A stretch of DNA of 16,116 nt, taken from assembly GCA_050485745.1 (NCBI GenBank), contig JBJHBY010000059.1:1-16116 (forward strand), read 5' to 3'. The notes beneath the pieces are model-generated. The model worked only from the letters and a program-made list of their open reading frames with translations. It did not search any database and was not told the origin of the DNA. The stretch's first letter is position 1; the number at the start of each line of letters is the position of its first letter. Source of the DNA: JBJHBY01 sp050485745. Lineage in GTDB: Bacteria; Pseudomonadota; Gammaproteobacteria; Pseudomonadales; CAMLJR01. Positions 7,703 through 15,890 of the stretch are shown here, piece after piece. The translations under genes and the position numbers were made by a program.

Positions 7703-8905
7703 ATGGCATCAGAACCGGTTGTTGACATCGAAGAGTTGCTACAGGCGCTGCCCGGCGACACCGGCGCGGGCGAGGACCCTCGCGGCGACCGTTCCGCCGG
7801 TTCGCTGTACAGCCAGATCAAGGACGCCCGCAACGCTGCTCGCGCCGCGGAGCGCGCCGCCCTGTTCGACGACGATGGCGCGGATGTGATGAGTCACTGG
7901 CGTCCGGTGCTGCAGCTGGCGCCACGGCTTCTGCAGGAGCAGGCCAAAGACCTCGAAGTCGCCTGCTGGTATCTGGAGGCGTTGCTGCGCCAGCATGACT
8001 ACGCGGGCCTGCGCGACGGCGTGGCCCTGATCGAGGGTCTGGTGTCGCGGTTCTGGGATGGCCTCTACCCCCAACCCGACGAGGATGGGCTGGAAACCCG
8101 TGTCGCGCCCCTGGCCGGCCTCAATGGTGAAGGTGGCGAGGGTACCTTGCTGGCGCCACTGCGCAAGCTGCCGATCACGACGCCCGGCACCTTTGCCGGA
8201 GCGGGCATGGATCACTTCAACTACTGGCATTACCAGCAAGCCCAGGAAACCGACAAGTTGGCCGATGCCGACGCACGCAGCGAGCGCCGCGCCCGCTTTG
8301 GTTTTGGCCTGGATGATGTGCAAGGCGCTGTCGCGGCAAGCGGTGCGGATTTCTTTCGTCATGCACTCGATGACCTCGGCAGTACCCTCGAGCATTTCGG
8401 CCAGTTGCAGGCCACTCTGCGCCAGCACTGTGGCAACGAGGCGCCCCCGGGAAGTGCCATTCAGTCCGCCCTGGAGGAGCTCCAGCGCGCCCTGCGCTTT
8501 CTGGGCAAGGACATGCTCGACGACACTGATACCTCCGCAGCCGTACAGGACGAACCGGTCGCCACCGACAGTTCCGCTGGAACGGCCACCACACGCGCCC
8601 CACTGGCCACGGGTGCACCCGCCGGCCGTGAGGAGGCATTTCGGCAGTTGCTGGAGATTGCTCGCTTCTTTCGCAGCACCGAACCACATTCGCCACTGGC
8701 GAATGGCATCGAGCGCCTGGTGCGCTGGGGCAACATGAACGTCGCGGAGCTGATGGCCGAACTGATGCCCGACAGCGGCGCCCGCGCCACCTACAGCCAA
8801 CTGACCGGGGTCAGCGTTGGCGAGCCGGGCAGCACCAACCATGCCCCTGCGTCGGCGTCGGCGTCACAACCCCGACAGGAAGCAAAAGACGATGACGGCT
8901 GGTAA
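7703..8905 (+). CDS. tssA: TssA, T6SS assembly cap/chaperone (ImpA family)
   Basis: A 400-residue protein. Residues about 6-130 form the ImpA N-terminal domain (DIEELLQALPG, then GEDPRGD, then YSQIKDARNAAR). A Ser/Thr/Ala-rich linker at about 273-310 leads to a C-terminal domain with REEAFRQLLEIARFFRSTEPHSP and RLVRWGNMNVAELMAELMPD, as in TssA proteins whose C-termini form rings. TssA primes sheath/tube polymerisation and links it to the membrane complex and baseplate. The frame is also open upstream to a GTG at 7616, but the 29 extra residues are Arg/Pro/Ser-rich and unlike the family. ATG 7703, with GGGAAG at 7686-7691 upstream and a conserved N-terminus, is the better start. The tail carries an ASASAS repeat and ends DDDGW. 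Confidence 0.95.
   Translation: MASEPVVDIEELLQALPGDTGAGEDPRGDRSAGSLYSQIKDARNAARAAERAALFDDDGADVMSHWRPVLQLAPRLLQEQAKDLEVACWYLEALLRQHDYAGLRDGVALIEGLVSRFWDGLYPQPDEDGLETRVAPLAGLNGEGGEGTLLAPLRKLPITTPGTFAGAGMDHFNYWHYQQAQETDKLADADARSERRARFGFGLDDVQGAVAASGADFFRHALDDLGSTLEHFGQLQATLRQHCGNEAPPGSAIQSALEELQRALRFLGKDMLDDTDTSAAVQDEPVATDSSAGTATTRAPLATGAPAGREEAFRQLLEIARFFRSTEPHSPLANGIERLVRWGNMNVAELMAELMPDSGARATYSQLTGVSVGEPGSTNHAPASASASQPRQEAKDDDGW
8849..8866 (+). repeat. Three-copy GCGTCG hexamer repeat at the tssA 3' end
   Basis: Three tandem hexamers (the last ending in A) encode ASASAS at residues 383-388 of TssA, in a disordered tail. Gain or loss of a unit stays in frame, so only linker length would change. 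Confidence 0.85.
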
Positions 8906-8996
8906 GCCCAAAGCACCGTCACGCCCAAGCACCACCATTGCGTCAGTCACTGCGCAGGCGCGGATCGCCCGCCGTATCCATCACCTGAAGGAGTAA
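8892..8996 (+). CDS. Possible small ORF (34 aa) linking tssA and tssB
   Basis: An ATG at 8892 opens a 34-residue frame that overlaps the last 14 bases of tssA in another frame and ends at TAA 8994-8996, six bases before tssB. It begins MTAGKPKAPSRPSTT and ends in a basic RIARRIHHLKE segment; there is no membrane helix or recognisable domain. AGGAAG at 8877-8882 lies nine bases before the ATG, a usable ribosome-binding site. The tssB ribosome-binding site AAGGAG (8988-8993) is formed by its last two sense codons, so ribosomes finishing here would stop on top of the tssB start region. It may be a real microprotein, a coupling leader, or a chance frame. I do not recognise the sequence. Confidence 0.35.
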   Translation: MTAGKPKAPSRPSTTIASVTAQARIARRIHHLKE

Positions 8997-9002
8997 AGCA
9001 TC

Positions 9003-9524
9003 ATGTCCGACAGCATTCATGACAAGCTCAAGCGGGTGCGCAAGCCCCGAGTCCACATCACCTATGACGTCGAGACCAACGGTGCCGAGGTCAAGCGCGA
9101 ACTGCCCTTCGTGGTCGGCGTGATGGGCGATTACTCCGGCGACAATGCGGAGGGCAAGAAGTCGCTGAAGGAACGCAAGTTCATCAATATCGATCGCGAT
9201 AATTTTGATGGTGTCATGGGCAAGGTTGCTCCCAGCGCCAATCTCAAGGTCGAGAACACACTGGCCGGGGATGGCAGTGAAATGGCGGTTGACCTCAAAT
9301 TCCGTTCCATGGACGACTTCAATCCCGAGAATATCGTGCAACAGGTCGAGCCCCTGAAGAAACTGCTGGAAGCCCGCAACAAACTGCGCGACCTGATGAG
9401 CAAGGCAGACCGTTCCGAGGAACTGGAAGGCCTGCTCGAGCAGATTCTGCAAAATACCGATGCCGTGGCCTCCCTGTCGAAGGACCTCGGCGTTGAAGGC
9501 AGTGCCGGAGGTGAGGACAAATGA
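9003..9524 (+). CDS. tssB: TssB, contractile sheath small subunit (VipA)
   Basis: A 173-residue protein of normal TssB length. The family signature is clear: SIHDKLKRVRKPRVHITYDVETNG near the N-terminus, then ELPFVVGVMGDYSG, then KFINIDRDNFDGVM and FRSMDDFNPENIVQQVEPLKKLLEARN. TssB pairs with TssC to build the contractile sheath around the Hcp tube. The AAGGAG ribosome-binding site at 8988-8993 is nine bases from the ATG. Its stop overlaps the tssC start by four bases (ATGA), consistent with coupled production of the two subunits. It is the only tssB in the window, although two TssC-like proteins follow. Confidence 0.98.
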   Translation: MSDSIHDKLKRVRKPRVHITYDVETNGAEVKRELPFVVGVMGDYSGDNAEGKKSLKERKFINIDRDNFDGVMGKVAPSANLKVENTLAGDGSEMAVDLKFRSMDDFNPENIVQQVEPLKKLLEARNKLRDLMSKADRSEELEGLLEQILQNTDAVASLSKDLGVEGSAGGEDK

Positions 9525-11008
9525 GCACAGAAAAGGAAACCAGTAGCGCCCAGGAAGCGGAAAGCCAGGAGGTCAACTGGCTCGAACAGGCCATCGGAGC
9601 AACCAAGCAGACCCGCCGCGAAGAGGCGGAAGACCTGTTGGCAAATCTGACGCAGCAGGCCCTGCAGGGCACGCTGACCTGGGACCGCAACCTGACCGTC
9701 ACTTTCAACAAGGCCATCGCCGCCATTGATGCCGCTCTCTCCAAACAGCTTGCGGCAATCATGCATGCGGAGAAATTCCAGAAGCTCGAAGGCTCCTGGC
9801 GAGGGCTGCATCATCTGGTCATGAACACCGAGACCGGAACGGGGCAGAAAATCCGCATGCTCAATGTCGGCAAGCGTGAACTGTTCAAGGATCTGGACAA
9901 GGCAGTCGAGTTTGACCAAAGCCAGATCTTCAAAAAGATGTATGAGTCCGAATTCGGGACAGCGGGTGGCGAACCCTACGGCGCCCTGATCGGTGACTAT
10001 GAATTCACCAACCACCCCGAGGACATCGACCTGCTGTCGAAGATGTCAAATGTGGCGGCTGCCGCGTTCTGCCCCTTCATTTCGGCCGCGGGTGCGGAGA
10101 TGTTCGGCTTCGACGACTTCACCGAGCTGTCCAAGCCCCGGGATCTGGCGCAGATGTTCAGCGCCCAGGAATACATCAAGTGGCGCAGCTTCCGTGAAAC
10201 CGAGGATGCCCGTTTCGTCACCCTGGTCATGCCCCGTGTATTGTCGCGCCTTCCCTATGGTGCGGCCACCAAGCCGGTGGAAGCCTTCAACTTCGAAGAA
10301 TTCCCGCAGGATGAAAGCGGTATGTCACAGGCCGTGAAGCACCAGCAGTATGCCTGGATGAACGCCGCCTACGTTATGGGTACGGTACTGACCCGCAGCT
10401 TCTCCGAGTCCGGCTGGTGCACGGCCATCCGCGGTGCCGAGGGAGGCGGCAAGGTGCAGGGCCTGCCCACCCACCTGTTCAAAAGTGACGACGGCGATAC
10501 CGACCAGAAGTGCCCCACGGAGGTTGGCATTACCGATCGCCGCGAATCGGAGCTCAGCGCGCTTGGCTTCCTGCCCCTGTGTCACTACAAGAACACTGAT
10601 TACTCCGTGTTCTTCGGCGCCCAGACCACGCAGAAGCCCAAGGTCTACGATGACCCGGAGGCTACGTCCAATGCGGCGATTTCCGCTCGCCTGCCCTATA
10701 TCATGGCGACCTCCCGCATCGCGCATTACCTGAAGGTCATGGCACGCGACAAGATCGGCTCGTTCATGGAGGCCAGTGACGCGGAGGCCTGGCTCAACCG
10801 CTGGATCAGCGGCTACACCAATGGCAACCCCGACGCCAGCGCCGAGATGAAGGCCCGCTACCCGCTGGCTGCGGCCAAGGTCGAGGTCCGCGAGACACCC
10901 GGAGCTCCCGGCTCCTATAACGCCGTCGCCTATCTCAAGCCCTGGCTGCAGATGGAGGAGTTGACCACGTCCCTGCGTCTGGTTGCCAACATCCCGGGCG
11001 GCAAGTAA
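9521..11008 (+). CDS. tssC: TssC, contractile sheath large subunit (VipB)
   Basis: A 495-residue protein of full TssC length. An N-terminal helix at about 19-30 (NWLEQAIGATKQ) lies where the ClpV N-domain binds in characterised VipB proteins. The core includes KLEGSWRGLHHLV (about 88-100), EFDQSQIFKKMYESEFGTAGGEPYG, LPYGAATKPVEAFNFEE, AYVMGTVLTRSFSESGWCTAIRG, HYLKVMARDKIGSFM, and the C-terminal handshake strands VEVRETPGAPGSYNAVAYLKP. With TssB it forms the sheath whose contraction drives the Hcp tube outward. An unusually strong ribosome-binding site (GGAGGTGA at 9507-9514) lies inside the end of tssB, six bases before the ATG, fitting the high output needed for a sheath protein. Confidence 0.98.
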   Translation: MSTEKETSSAQEAESQEVNWLEQAIGATKQTRREEAEDLLANLTQQALQGTLTWDRNLTVTFNKAIAAIDAALSKQLAAIMHAEKFQKLEGSWRGLHHLVMNTETGTGQKIRMLNVGKRELFKDLDKAVEFDQSQIFKKMYESEFGTAGGEPYGALIGDYEFTNHPEDIDLLSKMSNVAAAAFCPFISAAGAEMFGFDDFTELSKPRDLAQMFSAQEYIKWRSFRETEDARFVTLVMPRVLSRLPYGAATKPVEAFNFEEFPQDESGMSQAVKHQQYAWMNAAYVMGTVLTRSFSESGWCTAIRGAEGGGKVQGLPTHLFKSDDGDTDQKCPTEVGITDRRESELSALGFLPLCHYKNTDYSVFFGAQTTQKPKVYDDPEATSNAAISARLPYIMATSRIAHYLKVMARDKIGSFMEASDAEAWLNRWISGYTNGNPDASAEMKARYPLAAAKVEVRETPGAPGSYNAVAYLKPWLQMEELTTSLRLVANIPGGK

Positions 11009-11016
11009 CACCGCTG

Positions 11017-11048
11017 ACCGGGCGAAGGTTCTAATGCCTTCGCCCGGT
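11017..11048 (+). terminator. Strong stem-loop between tssC and the second tssC-like gene
   Basis: Bases 11017-11028 and 11037-11048 are perfect inverted repeats giving a 12-bp GC-rich stem with an eight-base loop (TTCTAATG), starting eight bases after the tssC stop. Two flanking G-U pairs could extend it. It is not followed by a T-run, so classical intrinsic termination is doubtful. Partial termination, RNase processing, or 3'-end protection of an abundant tssB-tssC message are plausible. A smaller alternative hairpin (CCGG-TTGA-CCGG, 11045-11056) overlaps its right arm. Confidence 0.55.
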
Positions 11049-11088
11049 TGACCGGTGGCGCTTCCTTCGATGAAACCAGCAACCTCCA

Positions 11089-12477
11089 GTGCCGGTGTCC
11101 ACCGTGCTTCGTGAAACCATCACAGAAAGTTCCCCGCATGCGACCGCCACGGCCTTGCTGCGCGCGCGCGCAGCTCGCCTGATCGCGCTGCTCGATGAGC
11201 AGATCAACCAGTGCCTCGACCAGATCCTTCACCACCCCGGGCTGCAGGCGCTGGAAGCCCGCTGGCGTGGCCTGCAGGCACTCACCATCGCGGCGGATGG
11301 CGCCGAACGTGTCCGCATCCGGTTACTGGACGTGAGCTGGCCCGAGGTCTGCCGGGACCTGGAGCGCGCGGCCGAGTTCGACCAGAGCCAGCTGTTTCAT
11401 CTCATTTACAGCAATGAATTCGGCCGAGCCGGCGGCGAGCCCTTTGGCATACTGCTGGGGGACTATGCCGTCAGCCATCGCCCTGGCCCGCAGCACCCGC
11501 AAGATGATGTCGAGGCATTGCGCGACCTCGCACAAATTGCAGCCGCGGCTTTCGCGCCCTTGCTGTTGAGCGCTTCACCACGCCTTTTTGGCCTCGATTC
11601 CTTTCAGGATTTGCAGCCCGGCATCCGCCTGGACACCCTGTTCGAGCAGGCGGAGTACTCCCGCTGGAACAGCTTGCGGCAACTCGAAGACACCCGCTTT
11701 CTTGCCATCGTCCTGCCCGGTATCCTGGCTCGCCATCCGTGGCAATGGCGCAGCTCGGGGGGCATTCGCTTTGAGGAACGCTGCACGGGTCGCGACGTCG
11801 ACAAATACCTCTGGTGCAGCGGGATCTTCGCCCTGGGTAGCGTCATCATCCGCGAGTTCGAGGACATCGGCTGGTTTGCCCATATCCGGGGAGGCCCCCG
11901 GGATCACGTGGGCGGCGGCCTGGTCACCCAGTTTTCCGCCCTGCCAATGACCTTTGCCGGAGGTCAGCGGCACCATATACTGACACCGGTGCTGATTACC
12001 GACAGCCTGGAGCGGGAGCTTGCGGACCTGGGTCTCATCGCCCTTTGCCACAGCTATGACTCGCCATATGCGGTATTCCACAGTTGCGCCTCACTGCACC
12101 GGCCACGGCGACAGGGCAGCCGGGACGCCGATGCCAATGCCCGAATCAGTGCCATGCTGCAGCAATTGCTCTGCGCCAGCCGTTTCGCCCACTATATAAA
12201 GCTCCTGATTCGCGACAAAATCGGCAGTTTTGTTACCGAGGACGGCTGTGAACGCCTCCTGCAGGACTGGCTTGGTCAGTACGTCAGTGGCCGCGATGAT
12301 TTGCCCTGGGAGATGCAGGCCCGCTATCCACTGCGCCAGGCACGTGTCGAAGTACGGGAACTGCCGGGGAAACCCGGCCGCTATAGCGCCATCATCCACC
12401 TCAAACCCCACTACGTGGCAGAGCAGCTGGTTTCCGAACTGCGACTGACCACGGAGCTGGTACAGACCACCCACTGA
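11089..12477 (+). CDS. tssC2: Second, divergent TssC-like sheath protein (ImpD/TssC2-like)
   Basis: A 462-residue TssC-family protein. It aligns with the upstream TssC from about residue 30 to the end: ALEARWRGLQAL, EFDQSQLFHLIYSNEFGRAGGEPFG, IREFEDIGWFAHIRGG, HYIKLLIRDKIGSFV, and C-terminal handshake strands VEVRELPGKPGRYSAIIHLKP. It is about 34 residues shorter before the shared WRGL motif (Trp59 versus Trp93) and lacks a clear copy of the TssC N-terminal helix and following segment. The identity is divergent throughout, so the duplication is old. Paired TssC proteins beside a single TssB are known from rhizobial-type clusters (ImpC/ImpD; TssC41/TssC40 in Agrobacterium). The start is uncertain: GTG 11089 is the first of several GTGs (11095, 11104) after an in-frame stop at 11071, and none has a clear ribosome-binding site. 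Its exact role is not known from sequence. Confidence 0.93.
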   Translation: MPVSTVLRETITESSPHATATALLRARAARLIALLDEQINQCLDQILHHPGLQALEARWRGLQALTIAADGAERVRIRLLDVSWPEVCRDLERAAEFDQSQLFHLIYSNEFGRAGGEPFGILLGDYAVSHRPGPQHPQDDVEALRDLAQIAAAAFAPLLLSASPRLFGLDSFQDLQPGIRLDTLFEQAEYSRWNSLRQLEDTRFLAIVLPGILARHPWQWRSSGGIRFEERCTGRDVDKYLWCSGIFALGSVIIREFEDIGWFAHIRGGPRDHVGGGLVTQFSALPMTFAGGQRHHILTPVLITDSLERELADLGLIALCHSYDSPYAVFHSCASLHRPRRQGSRDADANARISAMLQQLLCASRFAHYIKLLIRDKIGSFVTEDGCERLLQDWLGQYVSGRDDLPWEMQARYPLRQARVEVRELPGKPGRYSAIIHLKPHYVAEQLVSELRLTTELVQTTH

Positions 12478-12493
12478 AGGGAGCCCGGGGCAC

Positions 12494-12985
12494 ATGGCCA
12501 GCGCCGATAAGGAGAAACGACTGCGCGCACCGCTGCTGGATCGGCTACTGGACGACCACCCTCAGGATTCCAGAGAGAGCAGCCACTCGCGTCACCATCT
12601 GGTACGTCAGCTACGGGAGAGCGTACGCCGCGACCTCGAAGCCCTGTTCAACACCCGTATCCGGCGCATCAGCCCACCCTCTCATCTGATCGAACTGCAA
12701 TCCTCACTACTGAACTATGGCCTGGTAGACATCAACAGCTTCAACGTCAGTGACAGCGCCAGCCGCAAGGCCCTGTGTCGCGAAATCGAGTCCGCAATCA
12801 TCCTGAATGAACCAAGGGTTCACTCGGTCAAGGTCAGCGCCAGCGCGCCGGACAGTCGTGACGCCACACTGCGCTTTCGCATCGAGGCGGTCCTGCGGGC
12901 GCTTCCCGAGCCTGAAGCCATCGTATTTGACTCGATCATGAACCCGGTCAACCAGATTGTCGATGTTGTGGAGCAAAATCAGTGA
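12494..12985 (+). CDS. tssE: TssE, gp25-like baseplate protein
   Basis: A 163-residue protein matching TssE. The N-terminus has the family segment APLLDRLLDDHP (about 12-23), the middle has NYGLVDINSFN, and the core EPR motif of gp25-like proteins is at 106-108 (ILNEPRVHSV). TssE is part of the baseplate wedge and nucleates sheath polymerisation through a TssB/TssC-like handshake fold. The start is set by AAGGGAG (12477-12483), ten bases upstream and just past the tssC2 stop. The stop overlaps the GTG start of tssF. It has the typical size of stand-alone TssE. Confidence 0.96.
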   Translation: MASADKEKRLRAPLLDRLLDDHPQDSRESSHSRHHLVRQLRESVRRDLEALFNTRIRRISPPSHLIELQSSLLNYGLVDINSFNVSDSASRKALCREIESAIILNEPRVHSVKVSASAPDSRDATLRFRIEAVLRALPEPEAIVFDSIMNPVNQIVDVVEQNQ

Positions 12986-14811
12986 GCGACAGCCTGCTAG
13001 GACACTACGAGAAGGAGCTGGCCTTTATTCGCCAGTCCGCCGCGGAATTTGCTGCACGTCACCCGAAAATCGCGGGGCGTCTCCAACTCGGTGCCGAGGA
13101 ACTGGAAGACCCACTGGTCGAGCGGCTGATCTCGGCTTTTGCCTATCTCAATGCGCATGTTCAGCAACGTCTCGACGACGACTTTCCTGAACTGACCAAC
13201 GCTCTGCTGGGGGTACTCTATCCACACTACCAGCGCCCCATTCCATCAATGAGCATCGCCTGCTTCGAGCCTGATGCCGGCCTCGACAGTACGAATCACA
13301 TACCTGCCGGAACACTGCTTCGCACCGAGGCCTTCAACGGCGAGAGCTGCCTGTTCCGCACTGCCTATCCCGTGGACCTGCACCCGCTTGAAATTGCATC
13401 AGCCAGGATGATGCTGCGCCCCTTTATCGCTCCGGCGAGCAATACCGTGTCCGGTGCGGATGGCGTGATTCATCTGTCCCTCAAAACGGTCAACCCACAG
13501 CTCACCATGGCTGAAGCGGCACCCGATTCGATCCGCATCCACCTGCGGGGGCAGGCGCAGAACACCTTGCCCCTGTATGAACAGCTGCTCAACCATTGTG
13601 TCCGCGTCGTTGTGGCCGCCAGCGAAACTGACGAACACCCCACCCTCCTTCCGGGCAGTGCCATCCGCGCCGTGGGGTTCGAGCGCGAGGAATCCCTTTT
13701 GCCGATGCCCGATACGGCATTACCGGGGTACCAGCTGCTGACCGACTACTTTGTTTTTCCGGATAAGTTCATGTTTGTCGAGGTCGAAGGGCTCGGCAGG
13801 GTCTGTGCGGACATGAACTCCAGCGAAATCCACCTTTACTTCTACCTGGAAGACCCCCGCGGGGATATGGAGAGACAGATCTCTGCCCGAAGCTTCGCTC
13901 TGGCTTGCACGCCAGTGGTGAATCTGTTCGAAACTCCCGCCGATCCGATCCTGATGACGGAAGAGCGGAGCAGCTACCATGTCACTCCGGACTCGCGCCG
14001 AGTGGACAGCATGGAGATCTACAGCATTGATGGTGTCCAGGGTATTGATCAGGACGAACGAAGGGTCAACTATCACCCCTTCTACGGGCGCAGCCACGCC
14101 AGCGAGGATCGCAGCCGCTACTGGCACATGACGCGACGGGAGGTGATCGAAGGTGAGCACCACAACGAACGCGCCTCCGAGGTGGACATCAGCCTGGTGG
14201 ATCTCGAGTTCAATCCTGCCAACCCGGTCCTGCGCGCCCTGGACATTCAACTGACCTGCTTCAATCGCAACACGCCGGCAAAGCTGCCATTTTCCGCGGG
14301 GCGCCTCAAGCTCAAAATGGCAGAGGGTGACGCTCCTGTCCGCGATATCTACTGTGTCACGGCGCCGACACAGACGTTGCGCCCGGCGCTGCGCAAGAAC
14401 GCCTACTGGCGCCTGGTTTCACACCTCAATCTCAATCACCTTTCTCTCGGTGGCGGTGACAAGGACTCCGCCGAACCACTGAAGGAGGTTCTTCGACTCT
14501 ACGACTTTCGTGACTCCGCCAGCACGCGGACAGCCATCAACGCACTGCGCAATATCCGTACACGAACCATCAGCGCGCCCATTACGGTCGATGGCCGCAG
14601 TACTCTCTGCCGTGGCCTCGAGGTCATCCTCGAGTTCGACACCATGATGCTGGCCGGTGGCAGTGCATTTCTCTACGCCAGCGTATTGGAGCGATTCCTC
14701 GCGGTGTACTGCTCCATCAATGCTTTCGTTCGGGTTATCGCCCGCACCACCCAGCGAGAAGGGGATCTGAAGAAATGGCCACCGCGCAGCGGCAACCGCA
14801 CACTGCTCTGA
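12982..14811 (+). CDS. tssF: TssF, baseplate wedge protein (ImpG/VasA)
   Basis: A 609-residue protein, normal for TssF. The N-terminus is diagnostic: LLGHYEKELAFIRQSAAEFAARHPKIAGRL, then ELEDPLVERLISAFAYLNA and DFPELTNALLGVLYPHYQRPIPSM. Further family segments include VDLEFNPANP and the C-terminal RFLAVYCSINAF and WPPRSGNRTLL. Two TssF copies join one TssG and one TssE in each baseplate wedge. It starts with GTG at 12982, overlapping the tssE stop (GTGA), with GGAG at 12970-12973 as ribosome-binding site. Its last 37 bases overlap tssG. The 3' part of the cluster from here keeps the order F-G-ClpV found in many T6SS loci. Confidence 0.97.
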   Translation: MSDSLLGHYEKELAFIRQSAAEFAARHPKIAGRLQLGAEELEDPLVERLISAFAYLNAHVQQRLDDDFPELTNALLGVLYPHYQRPIPSMSIACFEPDAGLDSTNHIPAGTLLRTEAFNGESCLFRTAYPVDLHPLEIASARMMLRPFIAPASNTVSGADGVIHLSLKTVNPQLTMAEAAPDSIRIHLRGQAQNTLPLYEQLLNHCVRVVVAASETDEHPTLLPGSAIRAVGFEREESLLPMPDTALPGYQLLTDYFVFPDKFMFVEVEGLGRVCADMNSSEIHLYFYLEDPRGDMERQISARSFALACTPVVNLFETPADPILMTEERSSYHVTPDSRRVDSMEIYSIDGVQGIDQDERRVNYHPFYGRSHASEDRSRYWHMTRREVIEGEHHNERASEVDISLVDLEFNPANPVLRALDIQLTCFNRNTPAKLPFSAGRLKLKMAEGDAPVRDIYCVTAPTQTLRPALRKNAYWRLVSHLNLNHLSLGGGDKDSAEPLKEVLRLYDFRDSASTRTAINALRNIRTRTISAPITVDGRSTLCRGLEVILEFDTMMLAGGSAFLYASVLERFLAVYCSINAFVRVIARTTQREGDLKKWPPRSGNRTLL

Positions 14812-15872
14812 TCGAGCGGCTCGTTGCGGAGCCGTTCGCCTTCGAGTTCACCCAGGCGGTGCGGCTTCTGGAGCTGCACGCAGCGCACCTTGGAGACAGA
14901 TTCAGCCCTGTTGCCGAGGGAAGCACTGCGGAACAGGAGGTCATCCACTTCAGCCTGAGCAACAACCTCGGTTTTGCTGCAACGGAAGTGACACGGCTGC
15001 AACCCGATCCCGAGCGCCCCGGCGCCTGGATCATGCAGACCCAGCTTATGGGCCTCGCCGGAAGCGCTGGTGTGCTGCCCTATCACTATTCGGAGCTGCT
15101 GCAGCGGCGCAGCCGCCTCAAGGATCACACGCTTCGGCATTTTCTCGAGCTGTTCAACCAGCGCTCCGTAGCACTGTATTACAAGGCCTGGCGCAAGTAC
15201 CGGTTGGCGCACACCTTCGAGCAAAAGAAGCTCCGCGAGCCGTCCCGCCCGGATGCCATTACCCAGGCTCTCGCTTCTCTGATCGGTTTCGGCTCCGAGC
15301 GTTTGCAACAGACTGCACCGGTTCCACTGGAACAGCTCATCCATCACGGCGGTCTGCTGGCCCGCCTGGTCAAGTCCGCAGCCAGCCTCGAGAGTGTGCT
15401 GCGCGAGGCCCTGGGCCTGCCCGTCGAGATCGCCCAGTTCCGCGGTCAGTGGTACGACATTCCGAATGACCTGCAGACGCGCCTCCCCGGGGCAAACGAC
15501 GCCGGCATGAACTGCCAGCTGGGCGTCAACAGTATTTGCGGCCAACGCTGCTGGCAGGTCCAGAGCCGGTTTCGCGTGCGTATCCGTGATCTCGATTACA
15601 AGACACTGATGACTCTAAGGCCTGGCAGTCAACGCATGCGCCTGCTGCAGACACTGATCGACCTTGCCGCAGGTCCTGAACAGGACTTCGATACCACCCT
15701 GGAGCTGCCCAGACACCAACTGCCGCGTCTGCGCCTCGACAGCACACCCGAACGCCAGCCTCTGCTGGGCTGGAATACGCTTCTCGGCGAAGCCCCGCCC
15801 GAAAACCGGGAGCAAAACGTCGAGGTCATCGTTTCACAGGCTTTCAAGGACGCTCCCGCCGGAGCACCCTGA
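14775..15872 (+). CDS. tssG: TssG, baseplate wedge protein (ImpH/VasB)
   Basis: A 365-residue protein matching TssG: LVAEPFAFEFTQAVRLLE at the N-terminus, HFSLSNNLGFAATEV, then the hallmark MGLAGSAGVLPYHYSELLQRRS followed by LFNQRSVALYYKAWRKYR. The C-terminal half carries GQWYDIP and ends with PLLGWNTLLGEA and a short tail. TssG bridges the two TssF copies in the wedge and contacts TssK. The ATG lies inside tssF, whose genuine C-terminus is conserved to its end, so the 37-base overlap appears real. A GAAGGGG (14758-14764) and GAAGAA just upstream serve as ribosome-binding site. Confidence 0.96.
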   Translation: MATAQRQPHTALIERLVAEPFAFEFTQAVRLLELHAAHLGDRFSPVAEGSTAEQEVIHFSLSNNLGFAATEVTRLQPDPERPGAWIMQTQLMGLAGSAGVLPYHYSELLQRRSRLKDHTLRHFLELFNQRSVALYYKAWRKYRLAHTFEQKKLREPSRPDAITQALASLIGFGSERLQQTAPVPLEQLIHHGGLLARLVKSAASLESVLREALGLPVEIAQFRGQWYDIPNDLQTRLPGANDAGMNCQLGVNSICGQRCWQVQSRFRVRIRDLDYKTLMTLRPGSQRMRLLQTLIDLAAGPEQDFDTTLELPRHQLPRLRLDSTPERQPLLGWNTLLGEAPPENREQNVEVIVSQAFKDAPAGAP

Positions 15873-15890
15873 CATTGCGAGGACGTTTCC

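Noticed and set aside
11070..11114. A 14-codon ATG frame overlapping the start of the second tssC-like gene
   Set aside because: It has no ribosome-binding site and no coding signal; a role as regulatory upstream ORF cannot be excluded but is not supported.
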